A DNA stretch of 64,000 nt. Origin: Shewanella ulleungensis (GTDB taxonomy: Bacteria > Pseudomonadota > Gammaproteobacteria > Enterobacterales > Shewanellaceae). Below are positions 53,860-63,181 of this stretch, piece after piece; position 1 is the first letter of the stretch; each line of letters opens with the position of its first letter. The notes below the pieces were generated by a model. It worked only from the letters and a program-made list of their open reading frames with translations. It was not told the origin of the DNA and made no database searches. The DNA is taken from positions 1-64,000 of the forward strand of contig NZ_BMQW01000005.1 in the NCBI RefSeq assembly GCF_014648315.1. Direction: 5' to 3'. The position numbers and the translations under genes are program-made.

Positions 53860-55506
53860 ATGTTACGGATTATACCCACAATACTTTTATTAATGACCAC
53901 ACTGTTAATGGTGCCATCTATATCGGCACAAGATTCAGCAGTCGCTTCAGAAACAACCAGTGCCGTTATCGACACTAACACGCTTAATAAAATGACGTTG
54001 CTGCAACAAACCATTGATCATGACACACAGTTATTATCGTCGGCCAAAGGCGAAATGCGCACCATTACCGAATATAGAATTAAAAATAAGTCTTCACAAC
54101 TGCGTGATGAAATCGACCAGTTAATTACCTCCGGCACAGCAGATCATCAATACCTTATCCCTTTAGTACAAAATCAATTGGTATTTTTACGCCAAGTAAT
54201 TACCTATTTAGACGCCGATTTATTGTTACTAAATAGTAAATTAGGTAGTGACGATGACAGTAAAGTCATTGTCGCCATGTCTAATCGTGAGTTTGAACGT
54301 GACCACTACTTAAAAGCAACATTAGAAACGCTGCAATGGGCAGAAACATTAGCCATTGATGTCACTACGCAAAAGCAAACGTTTACCGACTTTATGCTAC
54401 AGCGAGCCGATCAATTTGACAGTTTAGTGAATTACACCCAAGACGAATTACAAAAAGCCGTTGCTGAAGCTGCCGCAGCAGGTGCAGATATCAGCACCGA
54501 ACAAAAAGCAAAAGTGCTCGCGTTAAAAGAGCGCTTAGGTCAAAACAGCTCTAGCTTAGCGATTTCTGCATCGATTTTAGAAAGCCTAGGACAAAATGTA
54601 TCGCAAATAAAACAAACCTTGTTTAGTGTATCTGGCGACATTACTCAGGATGTGTTGAACTTTAGCGTGGCGTCGAATTTACTCCAAGGCTGGGCAAAAG
54701 TAATTAAAGATCAAACCATCAATAACGGCCCTAACCTAACATTTAAAATTTTGGTTTTTTTATTCATTCTATTTGTCACCAGTTTAGTGGCTAAAATCGT
54801 TACTCAAATTATCGCCAAAACCGTCCGCGCCTCTAAACTACAATTTAGCCAACTGTTACAAGAGTTTTTTATCTCACTGTCAAGTAAGGTGGTTTATGCA
54901 GTAGGCTTATTAATCGCCCTATCACAACTGGGGTTTGAACTAGGCCCATTACTGGCAGGCTTTGGTATCGCTGGTGTGATTATCGGTTTTGCATTGCAAG
55001 ACACACTGTCAAACTTTGCCTCGGGTATGATGATCTTAATTTATCGTCCATTTGATGTCGGCAACTTAATTAATGCCGCCGGAGTAACTGGCCGTGTAAG
55101 CCACATGAGCTTAGTGTCTACCACTATCAAAACGTTAGACAATCAAAGACTGATTGTTCCTAACAATAAAATTTGGGGAGATACCATAAATAATATTACC
55201 GCCGAGCATCAACGCCGAGTCGACATGACCTTCGGCATTAGTTACAGCGACAATATTGAACATGCGGAAACGATTTTAAAAAGTATCGTTGAACAGCACC
55301 CTAAAGTTCATGCCCAACCAGAACCGATTGTAAAACTGCATACCTTAGGCGAATCATCTGTCGACTTTATCGTCAGACCCTGGGTCAACCCTGATGATTA
55401 CTGGGAAGTGTATTGGGACATTACTCGCGCAGTTAAAATGCGCTTTGACGCTGAAGGTATTAGCATTCCGTTCCCACAACGCGATGTGCATATTTATCAA
55501 AAATAA
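53860..55506 (+). CDS. MscS-family mechanosensitive channel
   Basis: Inner-membrane tension-gated channel of 548 residues. A signal peptide (1-23, ending ISAQ) precedes a long helical periplasmic part (35-285). Membrane helices follow near 295-320, 345-365 and the pore helix 370-400 (GFGIAGVIIGFALQDTLSN). The cytoplasmic MscS beta and alpha-beta domains (PNNKIWGDTINN, FGISYSDNIEHAE) extend to about 545. The extra periplasmic domain is typical of the larger MscS-like proteins such as YbdG/YnaI-type or MscK-type. The exact osmotic role is unknown. Confidence 0.93.
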   Translation: MLRIIPTILLLMTTLLMVPSISAQDSAVASETTSAVIDTNTLNKMTLLQQTIDHDTQLLSSAKGEMRTITEYRIKNKSSQLRDEIDQLITSGTADHQYLIPLVQNQLVFLRQVITYLDADLLLLNSKLGSDDDSKVIVAMSNREFERDHYLKATLETLQWAETLAIDVTTQKQTFTDFMLQRADQFDSLVNYTQDELQKAVAEAAAAGADISTEQKAKVLALKERLGQNSSSLAISASILESLGQNVSQIKQTLFSVSGDITQDVLNFSVASNLLQGWAKVIKDQTINNGPNLTFKILVFLFILFVTSLVAKIVTQIIAKTVRASKLQFSQLLQEFFISLSSKVVYAVGLLIALSQLGFELGPLLAGFGIAGVIIGFALQDTLSNFASGMMILIYRPFDVGNLINAAGVTGRVSHMSLVSTTIKTLDNQRLIVPNNKIWGDTINNITAEHQRRVDMTFGISYSDNIEHAETILKSIVEQHPKVHAQPEPIVKLHTLGESSVDFIVRPWVNPDDYWEVYWDITRAVKMRFDAEGISIPFPQRDVHIYQK

Positions 55507-55523
55507 TAAATCGTTATAAACTA

Positions 55524-55554
55524 AAAAAGCTCAAGTCACTGACTTGAGCTTTTT
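55524..55554. terminator. Bidirectional terminator
   Basis: AAAAAGCTCAAGTC pairs perfectly with GACTTGAGCTTTTT around ACT, between the MscS gene and the convergent MaoC-like gene. Confidence 0.92.
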
Positions 55555-55571
55555 GCTATGAGTATCCACGC

Positions 55572-56438
55572 TTATAAGTAGGTCACATTGCCCTGCAAGT
55601 GCGGTCTGCGCCCTTTAACGTCCCGCATTTCAAAACGTTTACCGTTTTCAATACTTTCAAAGCCAAAAGTGACTTCTGATGGCATAAACACAGGCAGCTT
55701 AAACTCAACATCAACCTGGAAGGGTTTATCCCCAATAAAAGTCATTAATTGTGATAATGCACGTGCTTTAGACCACATACCATGGGCCAGCACTCGCTCA
55801 AAGCCAAAACGTTTCGACAACAAAGGGTGCAAGTGTATAAGGTTATAATCACCAGAGGCTTTAGCGTAACGACGGCCTAAATCTTCAGTTAAACGCCATT
55901 GTTTCACATCTTGCCAAGCCATTTCCGACGCTTTCGGAGGGCGAGCACGACGACCTGGGGTGTCGATACGGTAAAGATACGTCGACAACGCTTGCCATAC
56001 TAATTCATCCGCTACAGATACCTTAGAGACTAAATCGAACTCAAGCCCTGAATCGGTATTACGACTGTCAGAAAGTTCACATTGTACCGTTAAGGTTTCA
56101 TCTGATCGCACAGGACGAAAAACACTGATACTATTTTTAAGGTGGATCATCCCCAACAACGGGAACGTCACCGCTTTATGAGTAAAAATAGTCGCATGTA
56201 ATCGAAATGCCCACACATATAAGTACGTTGGTGGTAACGTAACACCGTCAAACTCAAAGCCACACACTTCAGCATATTGGCGAATTTTCTCTTGTGACAA
56301 CATCACATTTGATGCTTGCACATAAATCGTCGGCAGCGGTTGCTGATCCCACCCAGGCTTGCGCCCAAAAAGGATTTTGCGATACAAAGACAAAAGCGAA
56401 GGCATCGCCTTTAATTCGATAGCGTAATCGTGACTCAC
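55572..56438 (-). CDS. MaoC-like hot-dog dehydratase
   Basis: Cytosolic protein of 288 residues with a C-terminal MaoC hot-dog domain: YAKASGDYNLIHLHP near 192-206 and LAHGMWSKARAL near 218-229 give the catalytic Asp/His of R-specific enoyl-CoA hydratases. The N-terminal half (about 25-170) is a second, degenerate hot-dog unit (SVFRPVRSDETLTVQCEL). The arrangement matches hydratases in polyhydroxyalkanoate or fatty acid metabolism. The physiological substrate is unknown. I saw no FadR-like site upstream of it. Confidence 0.88.
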   Translation of the reverse strand: MSHDYAIELKAMPSLLSLYRKILFGRKPGWDQQPLPTIYVQASNVMLSQEKIRQYAEVCGFEFDGVTLPPTYLYVWAFRLHATIFTHKAVTFPLLGMIHLKNSISVFRPVRSDETLTVQCELSDSRNTDSGLEFDLVSKVSVADELVWQALSTYLYRIDTPGRRARPPKASEMAWQDVKQWRLTEDLGRRYAKASGDYNLIHLHPLLSKRFGFERVLAHGMWSKARALSQLMTFIGDKPFQVDVEFKLPVFMPSEVTFGFESIENGKRFEMRDVKGRRPHLQGNVTYL

Positions 56439-56692
56439 AATATGTACCTTACATAGGCAGCCAAAATACTAAGCTGCAAAATGGTTAATAGATCATTATA
56501 CCTTACAGTATTGAGGTTACTAAATAGCTAATTGTTAAATGCGTTTAATATCCGTTGTTGCGATAATCCATATTGATTTATCAGTAAACTTTTCATTACT
56601 GTCTGTACACAATTGATGATTTTTCTTTACCTTTTTAAATTCACAATGAGACAATTACAGCACTTAAATTGATTAAATAACGTGATGGTACT
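56439..56692. other. Divergent control region of the MaoC-like gene and cmoM
   Basis: 254 bases, AT-rich, with no gene and no operator I can support. Confidence 0.4.
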
Positions 56693-57466
56693 GTGCAAGA
56701 TAAAAATTTCGATAAACTCAGTCAAAAATTTGCCAAAAACATCTACGGTACCACTAAAGGTGAGATCCGCGCAGCCGTGTTATGGCGAGACCTTGCCCCT
56801 GAGCTAGATAAGCTTGGCAAGCAACGACTACGGATTTTAGATGCCGGTGGTGGGTTTGGTTTTTTGAGTCAAAAGCTGGCGGCTTTAGGCCACGATGTGG
56901 TGCTTTGCGATATTTCAGAACAAATGCTCGCACTGGCACAACAACAAATTGCAGCAGCTGATACACCATTATCGATAGAATTAGTCCATAGCCCTATTCA
57001 AGCATTGACGGCAACACAATATGGACATTTTGATGTCATCTTGTGCCATGCTGTGGCTGAGTGGCTTATCGATGCCAACACAACTCTCAACGGACTATTA
57101 AGTTTACTTAAACCTAATGGTTTATTTTCGTTGATGTTTTATAACAAAGAAGCATTACGATTTCACAGCCTAGTGTCAGGTAATTTTGATTACGTTAAAC
57201 GCAATTTGGTAGTAAAAAAGAAGGTCGGCTTAACCCCTACACACCCACTATATATCGAAGATGTGCGCCAGTGGTTTGCCCAATGGCAACTCACAATGGT
57301 GACTCAGTCAGGGGTAAGGGTTATTAACGATTACCTAAAAAAACATTTACCGCCTGATTTTGACACTAAACAGTTAATCGAAATGGAATTGGCCTACTCG
57401 CAACGAGAGCCCTATTTATCATTAGGTCGTTATGTTCACTTTTTAGCGCAATCAGCTGCAAAATAA
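56693..57466 (+). CDS. cmoM: tRNA 5-carboxymethoxyuridine methyltransferase CmoM
   Basis: SAM-dependent enzyme that methylates cmo5U34 in certain tRNAs to its methyl ester, aiding wobble decoding. Of 257 residues, the N-terminal QDKNFDKLSQKFAKNIYGT and the SAM motif LDAGGGFG near 48-55 match E. coli CmoM (formerly SmtA); LHAVAEW-like HAVAEWL near 120 also fits. The start is GTG at 56693. Its ribosome binding site (GTGATGG) is weak. CmoA and CmoB are not in the window. Confidence 0.92.
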   Translation: MQDKNFDKLSQKFAKNIYGTTKGEIRAAVLWRDLAPELDKLGKQRLRILDAGGGFGFLSQKLAALGHDVVLCDISEQMLALAQQQIAAADTPLSIELVHSPIQALTATQYGHFDVILCHAVAEWLIDANTTLNGLLSLLKPNGLFSLMFYNKEALRFHSLVSGNFDYVKRNLVVKKKVGLTPTHPLYIEDVRQWFAQWQLTMVTQSGVRVINDYLKKHLPPDFDTKQLIEMELAYSQREPYLSLGRYVHFLAQSAAK

Positions 57467-57494
57467 CGCTAGTTATTATTACTTATGAACAATA

Positions 57495-58403
57495 TCAACA
57501 CTGCAGCAAGGTGCATCGAGTGACTATTGCACCTTGTTGTCTAAGCAAATCAGGAATAGCTTGCTGACCGACAATATGCCCTGCTCCCACCACTATAAAT
57601 AGTTGGTTTTGTGCTTTACCTTGTAACAATTGGATTATCTTTTGTGTCATAGAATGATTGCGCTGCCACAATAACTTTTCTAAAAATTCATCAGACTCTC
57701 CCGCTTGCGCTTCCATAATCCGTGCTAACGCCTGAGCATCACCTTGACGCCAAGCGTGGATCAAATCAAGCATTTCAGCGTCGCTGGCGTTAATAGCATC
57801 GTCGAGCATTTGCAATTGGGTTTCTGTCGAGAATGATGAAATGAGTTCAAATTGAAACTGAATGCTTTCAAGCTCAATCAAGGCTTTTCCTTCTTTATTA
57901 GCCGTAAAATAAGCGTCCACGCCTTGCTCAGCGCTATAGCCCAACTCAGCAAAACGGTTTACGCTAATCTGCGTTGATTGTAACCAAGGCGCATATGGCG
58001 CTAACGCTTGGCACATCGCTTGATGACCTTGGCAATATGTCTTACGCGTAGCATCGACATCGGCAGCGATTTCTGGCGACAACACCCCGTATTGTTGCAA
58101 TAACGCCGCCGCATTCCCTTGAGTAATATCAGCTTCAACTACCAATGCATCCGACTGTTTAAACGCCGATTCGATGTGTTGCGCTAAGGGATAAAAATCT
58201 GCCTGACCAATATGAATCGAACCTAGTAAGTAGGCTTGCTGTTGTTGATATTCAACTTTATAAAAAACAGGTGAATCTAATGCCGCTGCAGGGAGTGCCA
58301 CTAAGCACAATAACAATGCCACAAATCTGTTGAGATTTAGTTGTAAATGACGACAAATCAAATTGATATTCAAATTAAGCCGACTTTTCCTTGTTGCTTG
58401 CAT
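57495..58403 (-). CDS. TraB/GumN family protein
   Basis: Exported protein of 302 residues with an N-terminal hydrophobic region (about 22-42) ending in ALDSPVF. Family marks are YLLGSIHIGQADFYPL near 58-73, a central VVEADI motif near 92, and the C-terminal IVVGAGHIVG near 278. These Glu and His residues form the putative metallo-active site of the TraB/PrgY/GumN (EreA-like, Tiki-like) group, suspected proteases with unknown substrates. It is convergent with cmoM, 28 bases apart, and divergent from the small gene at 58456. Confidence 0.9.
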   Translation of the reverse strand: MQATRKSRLNLNINLICRHLQLNLNRFVALLLCLVALPAAALDSPVFYKVEYQQQQAYLLGSIHIGQADFYPLAQHIESAFKQSDALVVEADITQGNAAALLQQYGVLSPEIAADVDATRKTYCQGHQAMCQALAPYAPWLQSTQISVNRFAELGYSAEQGVDAYFTANKEGKALIELESIQFQFELISSFSTETQLQMLDDAINASDAEMLDLIHAWRQGDAQALARIMEAQAGESDEFLEKLLWQRNHSMTQKIIQLLQGKAQNQLFIVVGAGHIVGQQAIPDLLRQQGAIVTRCTLLQC

Positions 58404-58455
58404 AGCAGCTCCTTATAATTAGTTATATTCTTTACCCATGCACTATGAGGCAATT

Positions 58456-58764
58456 ATGCCGTACACCAATGTTTTTCTACAGATAAAAGAAAACCTGCAA
58501 ATCGCCTATAGACAAGCCATTGATTCAGATGCCCGCCTAGACGAGTTGCGTAAAGCCGGTCATGGTAAATTTGTGGCGATCTTTACTGAAGATCAAGGTT
58601 TTACCGAAAGCAGTAATCGCTTTTTGCCTTACGTACAAGAGCTTGTCATTGAATTTGATAAGATGCAAAACAGTACGCATGTGGCGCAAGAAACCTTAGA
58701 AGCTTTTGTAAAAAAGCTCGCGACTCTGCTACAAACACTGCAAGTGTTTAAGCTTGCTAAGTAA
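58456..58764 (+). CDS. Small alpha-helical protein of unknown function
   Basis: Protein of 102 residues. The start at 58456 follows TGAGG at five-base spacing; an ATG six codons upstream is the weaker choice. Predicted to be mostly helical and soluble (NVFLQIKENLQIAYRQAID, FVKKLATLLQTLQVFKLAK). No signal peptide, membrane segment or family motif that I know. It starts 52 bases from the TraB/GumN gene in the other direction and is closed by a strong terminator. Confidence 0.75.
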   Translation: MPYTNVFLQIKENLQIAYRQAIDSDARLDELRKAGHGKFVAIFTEDQGFTESSNRFLPYVQELVIEFDKMQNSTHVAQETLEAFVKKLATLLQTLQVFKLAK

Positions 58765-58810
58765 ATAAAATCAAGTTTCTTTAACTTTGGTTACTTTACT
58801 GGCTAATTAA

Positions 58811-58848
58811 AAATAAAAGCTCCAACTGTGGAGCTTTTATTTTTTTAG
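58811..58848. terminator. Bidirectional terminator
   Basis: AAATAAAAGCTCCA pairs perfectly (14 bp) with TGGAGCTTTTATTT around ACTG, followed by T6. It serves the small gene and the convergent DUF3016 gene. Confidence 0.93.
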
Positions 58849-58865
58849 AGATAAACCAATAAATA

Positions 58866-59390
58866 CTATAACTTAGGTTCAACGCTCTTTTGTAACCAGT
58901 CAGTAAAAAGCGTGGTTTCATACTGAAACGGCCTGTCATTGAAACGATGAGAACTATACATAAAGCTCATATCAGTAATTTTCTCATCACCGCTAACAAT
59001 GACTTTATCACCCTCATTTACCGTAAAACTAAATGTCGCTCTTGGCGGATACAAATCTTTTACGATACGTAAATCACCCGGCGTTGCACCAAAGGTTGGG
59101 CGCATATCACCTGCTAAATCCAGGTTAGTCACTTGCATGCTTAAGGTTTGACCAGGTTTAAGCGACTTTTCAGCTTGTTTATTAATATTCTTGGTTAAGG
59201 TTTCAAATAAGCGCTTTTCAAAACGAGATTGCAGCTCTGTAGACGTCTTAATATCGCGAAAATCTTTTGGGTTTTGCCATTCAATTTTTACTACACCGAC
59301 TTCAGTTAGTGGATTAGGTTCTGGCGCATCTTCAGCCATTGCGACTTGCCCCGTAAATACCGAAGCCAATAGTAAATATTTAACGTTCAT
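58866..59390 (-). CDS. DUF3016 family secreted protein
   Basis: Exported protein of 174 residues. The ATG at 59390 follows GGAGG and yields a signal peptide of about 19 residues (MNVKYLLLASVFTGQVAMA). Family-like stretches are VKIEWQNPKDFRDIKT near 36 and DLRIVKDLYPPRATFSF near 110. DUF3016 proteins occur in Shewanella and relatives with unknown function, presumably periplasmic. A longer start 11 codons upstream gives a poorer signal peptide. The DUF name is from recognition, not a search. Confidence 0.85.
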   Translation of the reverse strand: MNVKYLLLASVFTGQVAMAEDAPEPNPLTEVGVVKIEWQNPKDFRDIKTSTELQSRFEKRLFETLTKNINKQAEKSLKPGQTLSMQVTNLDLAGDMRPTFGATPGDLRIVKDLYPPRATFSFTVNEGDKVIVSGDEKITDMSFMYSSHRFNDRPFQYETTLFTDWLQKSVEPKL

Positions 59391-59490
59391 AATAAACCTC
59401 CAAAATGACAATTGAACTCGCATCTCAATGTAATCACTTTAGCGCTATCAAGCTGAACCAGCGCTTAACAAGAGTCAGGTCGTTACACGC

Positions 59491-60000
59491 TTAAAATGGA
59501 AACCGTGCACTTAATAATGGATAAGTTTGACGCATAATTTTGGGCTTAGTGCTAAATTTTTTACCCACTGGCGTATTTTGTCCAGACGGTACAAAAGGTA
59601 ATTCATGCTCAGTACGGTCTTCATAAATTTGCCCGGCGATAAGGTCATAATCTTCAACAAATGGATAAGCGTAATTATCCACTAACGGCCAGTCGTTTAA
59701 CTCGCCTAAGCAATCAGGGTTTTCTACCACCTTGTCATACCATTGCTGGCCTAACGATAATAAAAAGCACCTAAATTCGGCAAAGGCATAATCGCTATCA
59801 CACCCAGTAATAATGTAAGCAGCGCCCCAGACTGACCATAAATAACTGCGACGTAATTGTTGGCCGAACATTTTATCAAACGCCTTTAGCGAGTCATCGT
59901 CTAAAGCGGTTAATTTATCACGCAGTTGTTGCGCGGTTTCATCAGAAGATTGGCTCGGTTGCTCACGTGTAACCAGTACCCAAAAATCGTTTTCAGTCAT
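59491..60000 (-). CDS. DUF4240 domain protein
   Basis: Cytosolic protein of 169 residues. The start at 60000 gives MTENDFWVLVTREQ, the usual DUF4240 beginning; a frame 28 codons longer upstream is unlikely because it would overlap the divergent gene at 60058. The core LWSVWGAAYIITGCDSDYAF near 76-95 and FRCFLLSLGQQWYDKVVENPD match the family. Members occur in many bacteria near toxin-immunity or unknown genes and their function is not established. Confidence 0.82.
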   Translation of the reverse strand: MTENDFWVLVTREQPSQSSDETAQQLRDKLTALDDDSLKAFDKMFGQQLRRSYLWSVWGAAYIITGCDSDYAFAEFRCFLLSLGQQWYDKVVENPDCLGELNDWPLVDNYAYPFVEDYDLIAGQIYEDRTEHELPFVPSGQNTPVGKKFSTKPKIMRQTYPLLSARFPF

Positions 60001-60057
60001 CAAAATATACCCACTTAGCGTGTTTGTGCGATATTCTACCTCAAATTTTATAGCCAG

Positions 60058-60480
60058 ATGACCAATATGAATCAGATAGCACAATCCGCCATGCCGTTAA
60101 GAGTAAAAATTCTGGTGGCACTGTATGCACTACTTACGCTAATCGCGCTTTGGCGTATGACCACTTTTTATGCTTTTGATTTGCTCACCCTAGGTGTCTT
60201 ACCGCTATTATTTGGTATTTTGAGCCGAGCGCAGTGGACGAAAGTGGTACTGTTTTTTTATGTCGGTCTACAAACTCTTGGCTTAGCTGCTATCAGCACA
60301 ACCGCTATCATTGCGTATCAAATTACTCCAAATGACGTTAATTTAGCGTTCCAAGGATACGACATTCCACTTATTCCCTTATGGTTATTACTCTCAGCGC
60401 TTATTGGGTTTCAGTGGTGGGTTGGACTATCAACTGTTACCGGCACTTATTTAGCACAAAAGCAGAGCAAAACGACATAA
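60058..60480 (+). CDS. Four-helix membrane protein of unknown function
   Basis: Protein of 140 residues with four transmembrane segments (about 17-36, 38-55, 62-85, 103-125) joined by short loops. I do not recognise a family. The ATG at 60058 has no clear ribosome binding site, and an ATG three codons later is equally possible. It is divergent from the DUF4240 gene with 57 bases between starts, so a short shared promoter region is likely. Confidence 0.65.
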   Translation: MTNMNQIAQSAMPLRVKILVALYALLTLIALWRMTTFYAFDLLTLGVLPLLFGILSRAQWTKVVLFFYVGLQTLGLAAISTTAIIAYQITPNDVNLAFQGYDIPLIPLWLLLSALIGFQWWVGLSTVTGTYLAQKQSKTT

Positions 60481-60597
60481 CATATCCTGTCGTCTATAAT
60501 CACCTAGTCAGTTTGAGTTATCAGTTATTTAACACCTTATAACCCAGCAACACTCTAAAAATTAAAATAATAAACACATCAATGTGGAACGTTAATT

Positions 60598-61395
60598 ATG
60601 AAAAGTTTATCTCCCAGCGAGCTGTCCATTCTGTTAGTCGAACCGTCTGACACGCAGCGCAAAATAATTATTAGCCGCTTGCAACAAGAAGGCGTTAGCA
60701 GCATACAAACTGCCGCCACAATTACCCAAGCAAAAGAGATTATTCAACGTCATAAACCCGACTTAATTGCCAGTGCACTGCATTTGGTCGATGGTGAATC
60801 AACTGAATTATTGCAATATATAAAAAACACCCCTGGGTTAAGCGACATTCAATTTATGTTGGTTTCCAGTGAGTGTCGCCGTGAACAATTAGAAATATTT
60901 AGACAGTCTGGTGTAGTCGCTATTTTACCTAAACCATTTAACGCTGAAAACCTAGCCACGGCACTCAACTCCACCGTTGATTTACTCAGTAATGATGAAC
61001 TCGATTTGAGTCACTTTGATGTACACAATATTCGCGTATTGGTGGTCGATGACAGTCGAATGGCACGTAACGTTATTAAACGAACTATCGGCAATTTAGG
61101 TATGCAACTCATCACAGAAGCAGAAGATGGGGAGCAAGCAATAAGCTTGATGAAAGAAAACATGTATGACTTAGTCATCACAGACTACAACATGCCGTCT
61201 GTAGATGGTTTAGCGCTCACTCAGTACATTCGTAACGAAAGCCAGCAGTCGCATATTCCGATTTTAATGGTGTCATCTGAAGCAAACGATACCCACCTAA
61301 GTAATGTATTCAGTGCTGGAGTTAACGCCTTATGTGATAAGCCTTTCGAGCCGCAATTGGTAAAGAAAATTCTTTACCAATTGCTAGAAGAGTAA
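60598..61395 (+). CDS. Double-receiver response regulator with degenerate first receiver
   Basis: Cytosolic protein of 265 residues made of two receiver domains and nothing else. The first (about 6-125) lacks the phospho-acceptor Asp: where LxxDxxMP is expected it reads LIASALHLVDG, and the acidic pocket is VEPS. The second (about 142-262) is complete with VVDDSRMAR, D196 in VITDYNMP and K in CDKPF. It can therefore be phosphorylated on one domain, and the first may bind a partner. No kinase or output domain is adjacent. It could act as a phosphate sink or by contact. Confidence 0.9.
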   Translation: MKSLSPSELSILLVEPSDTQRKIIISRLQQEGVSSIQTAATITQAKEIIQRHKPDLIASALHLVDGESTELLQYIKNTPGLSDIQFMLVSSECRREQLEIFRQSGVVAILPKPFNAENLATALNSTVDLLSNDELDLSHFDVHNIRVLVVDDSRMARNVIKRTIGNLGMQLITEAEDGEQAISLMKENMYDLVITDYNMPSVDGLALTQYIRNESQQSHIPILMVSSEANDTHLSNVFSAGVNALCDKPFEPQLVKKILYQLLEE

Positions 61396-61551
61396 ATTGA
61401 TCACCATTGGGTTGAATGATTTAGGCTTATTTTGCTCCAAAACCATTACAGATACTGAATTTATAGGATAAAGTGCTTTTAAACCTGCATGGCTTGTGGC
61501 ATGTTAATGATGTTTTAAAAAACACTTCTATGGAAAGCAGAGAATATCAAT

Positions 61552-61824
61552 ATGAACAAAAGTGAATTAATAGCAAAAATCGCAGAAAATGCAGAACTAA
61601 CTAAAGCTGAAGCTGGCCGCGCACTAAAATCTTTCGAAGAAGCGGTAACTGAAGCCATGAAAAATGGTGACAAGATTTCAATCGTTGGTTTTGGTTCATT
61701 TGAAACCACTCAACGTGCAGCTCGTACTGGCCGTAACCCACAAACAGGCAAAGAAATTCAAATCGCAGCAGCGACAGTGCCTAAGTTTAAAGCCGGTAAA
61801 ACATTAAAAGACAGTGTGAATTAA
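61552..61824 (+). CDS. HU family DNA-binding protein
   Basis: Nucleoid-associated protein of 90 residues, the exact HU length, forming dimers that bend DNA. The N-terminal helices [22 protein letters not shown] and the beta-arm [24 protein letters not shown] (cut here to [10 protein letters not shown]) with R and P at the tip are diagnostic. Sequence is nearer to HU than IHF. It is not next to the usual hupA or hupB neighbours, so it may be an additional HU copy. A strong terminator follows. Confidence 0.94.
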   Translation: MNKSELIAKIAENAELTKAEAGRALKSFEEAVTEAMKNGDKISIVGFGSFETTQRAARTGRNPQTGKEIQIAAATVPKFKAGKTLKDSVN

Positions 61825-61846
61825 TTTTCGCTAATGCCTTTTGACG

Positions 61847-61871
61847 AAAACCTCCCTTGGGAGGTTTTTTT
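61847..61871 (+). terminator. Terminator of the HU gene
   Basis: AAAACCTCCC pairs with GGGAGGTTTT, followed by T7. Confidence 0.93.
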
Positions 61872-62224
61872 ATATCTCATATTCCGCTCCTTACTTACAC
61901 CACTGAACCAGCCTTACCCACAGCACCTTACCCCTTTAGCGACAGACTACATATTCCGATAGGATTTGTATTAGCGCCTTAAACAAATTGAGAGCGCCCT
62001 ACCCCTAAAACATGCTCACTCTTTGCACAAAATAAGTGCAGCACTGCATCATAAAGCCGCAAGCTTAATGCTTCAAAATGTAGCATTAAAACTCAACATA
62101 CTGATTTAAAACAATTAAAAAAAGTGGCATGCGATTCGCTAATTACTCATCAGACAAAACCAACATTGAGTATGTTTAAGTATAAATAAATGACTCAGTG
62201 ACAATAAAACGTTAAGGGATGAAG
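61872..62224. other. Gene-free region upstream of the TorF-type porin
   Basis: About 350 AT-rich bases. A hairpin TAATGCT/AGCATTA lies near 62067-62089. No ORF with a ribosome binding site is evident. The end carries AAGGG, the ribosome binding site of the porin. Confidence 0.45.
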
Positions 62225-62911
62225 ATGAAAAAATCACTATATCAAGCAATTGCGTTATCAACAGGCTTACTATTGAGCGGCAGTGCCCTTGCAGAAGTCA
62301 CTGGCAATATTGGCGCGACGTCTAACTACTTATGGCGCGGTACGACGCAAACCAGTAATGAAGCGGCAATTCAAGGTGGGCTAGATTACGCACACGATTC
62401 AGGTTTTTATGCCGGTACTTGGGCTTCAAACGTCGATTTTGGAGATGAAACAAGCTACGAGTTAGATTTCTATGGTGGTTACGGCGGTAACTTCACAGAA
62501 GACCTAACTTACGATGTAAGCTACCTTTACTACGCTTACCCTGATGCTGAAGCAAGCATTGATTTTGGTGAAATCTCTTTCGTACTCGGCTGGAAATGGT
62601 TAGACGTTGGATACTCTCAAGTTGTTAATGCAGACTCTGATGTATCAGGCGCATCAGACGAAAAAGATTGGAGTTATATCCAAGCTAACGCTAGCTTCCC
62701 ATTAACTGAAAAGTTAAGCGTAGCGTTTCACTACGGTTACTCACAGGGTGATGTAGTAGAAGATTTATTTGGCGATACTTACACAGACTACAACGTGACA
62801 TTAAGCGCAGAAACAGACATTGGTACAGTGTCGTTCATGGCGTCTGATACTGACCTACCAGACAGCGATGCTAAAATTGTTTTAGGCTACTCATATGGCT
62901 TTACGCTATAA
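62225..62911 (+). CDS. TorF-type putative outer-membrane porin
   Basis: Outer-membrane protein of 228 residues with a signal peptide ending SALA (residue 24). The mature part begins EVTGNIGATSNYLWRGTTQT, a start typical of the TorF family (TIGR02001). The rest is beta-barrel-like, rich in Asp, Tyr and Gly (FYGGYGGNF, VSYLYYAYPDAE), and ends in an aromatic-Leu (GFTL). The ATG at 62225 has ideal spacing from AAGGG. Function unknown; Asp/Glu-rich loops give a low predicted pI. Confidence 0.85.
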   Translation: MKKSLYQAIALSTGLLLSGSALAEVTGNIGATSNYLWRGTTQTSNEAAIQGGLDYAHDSGFYAGTWASNVDFGDETSYELDFYGGYGGNFTEDLTYDVSYLYYAYPDAEASIDFGEISFVLGWKWLDVGYSQVVNADSDVSGASDEKDWSYIQANASFPLTEKLSVAFHYGYSQGDVVEDLFGDTYTDYNVTLSAETDIGTVSFMASDTDLPDSDAKIVLGYSYGFTL

Positions 62912-62953
62912 GATATCCGCAATAAAATTGAGCTATCCTGCTCTTTTTATTTA

Positions 62954-62988
62954 AAAAAATGCCATTGCCATACGCAATGGCATTTTTT
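62954..62988. terminator. Terminator of the TorF-type porin gene
   Basis: AAAAAATGCCATTGC pairs with GCAATGGCATTTTTT around CATAC, in a near-perfect 15-bp stem. Confidence 0.92.
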
Positions 62989-63181
62989 GTCTTGGCGATA
63001 TATGTCACAAATTTTAGCGGGCTATATAGCAACAAAAAATTTTAATGCTAAGCTCAAAATGAAAGGTGAAAATAGCTGTCCATATCAGACAAAAAATTTT
63101 ACTTTTCTATTGGTGTTTTTTTAGTTAGAAAGTGCTCATTGAATTCGTTTCGTTTTTACCATTCAACTTGAGGGTTTCGTT

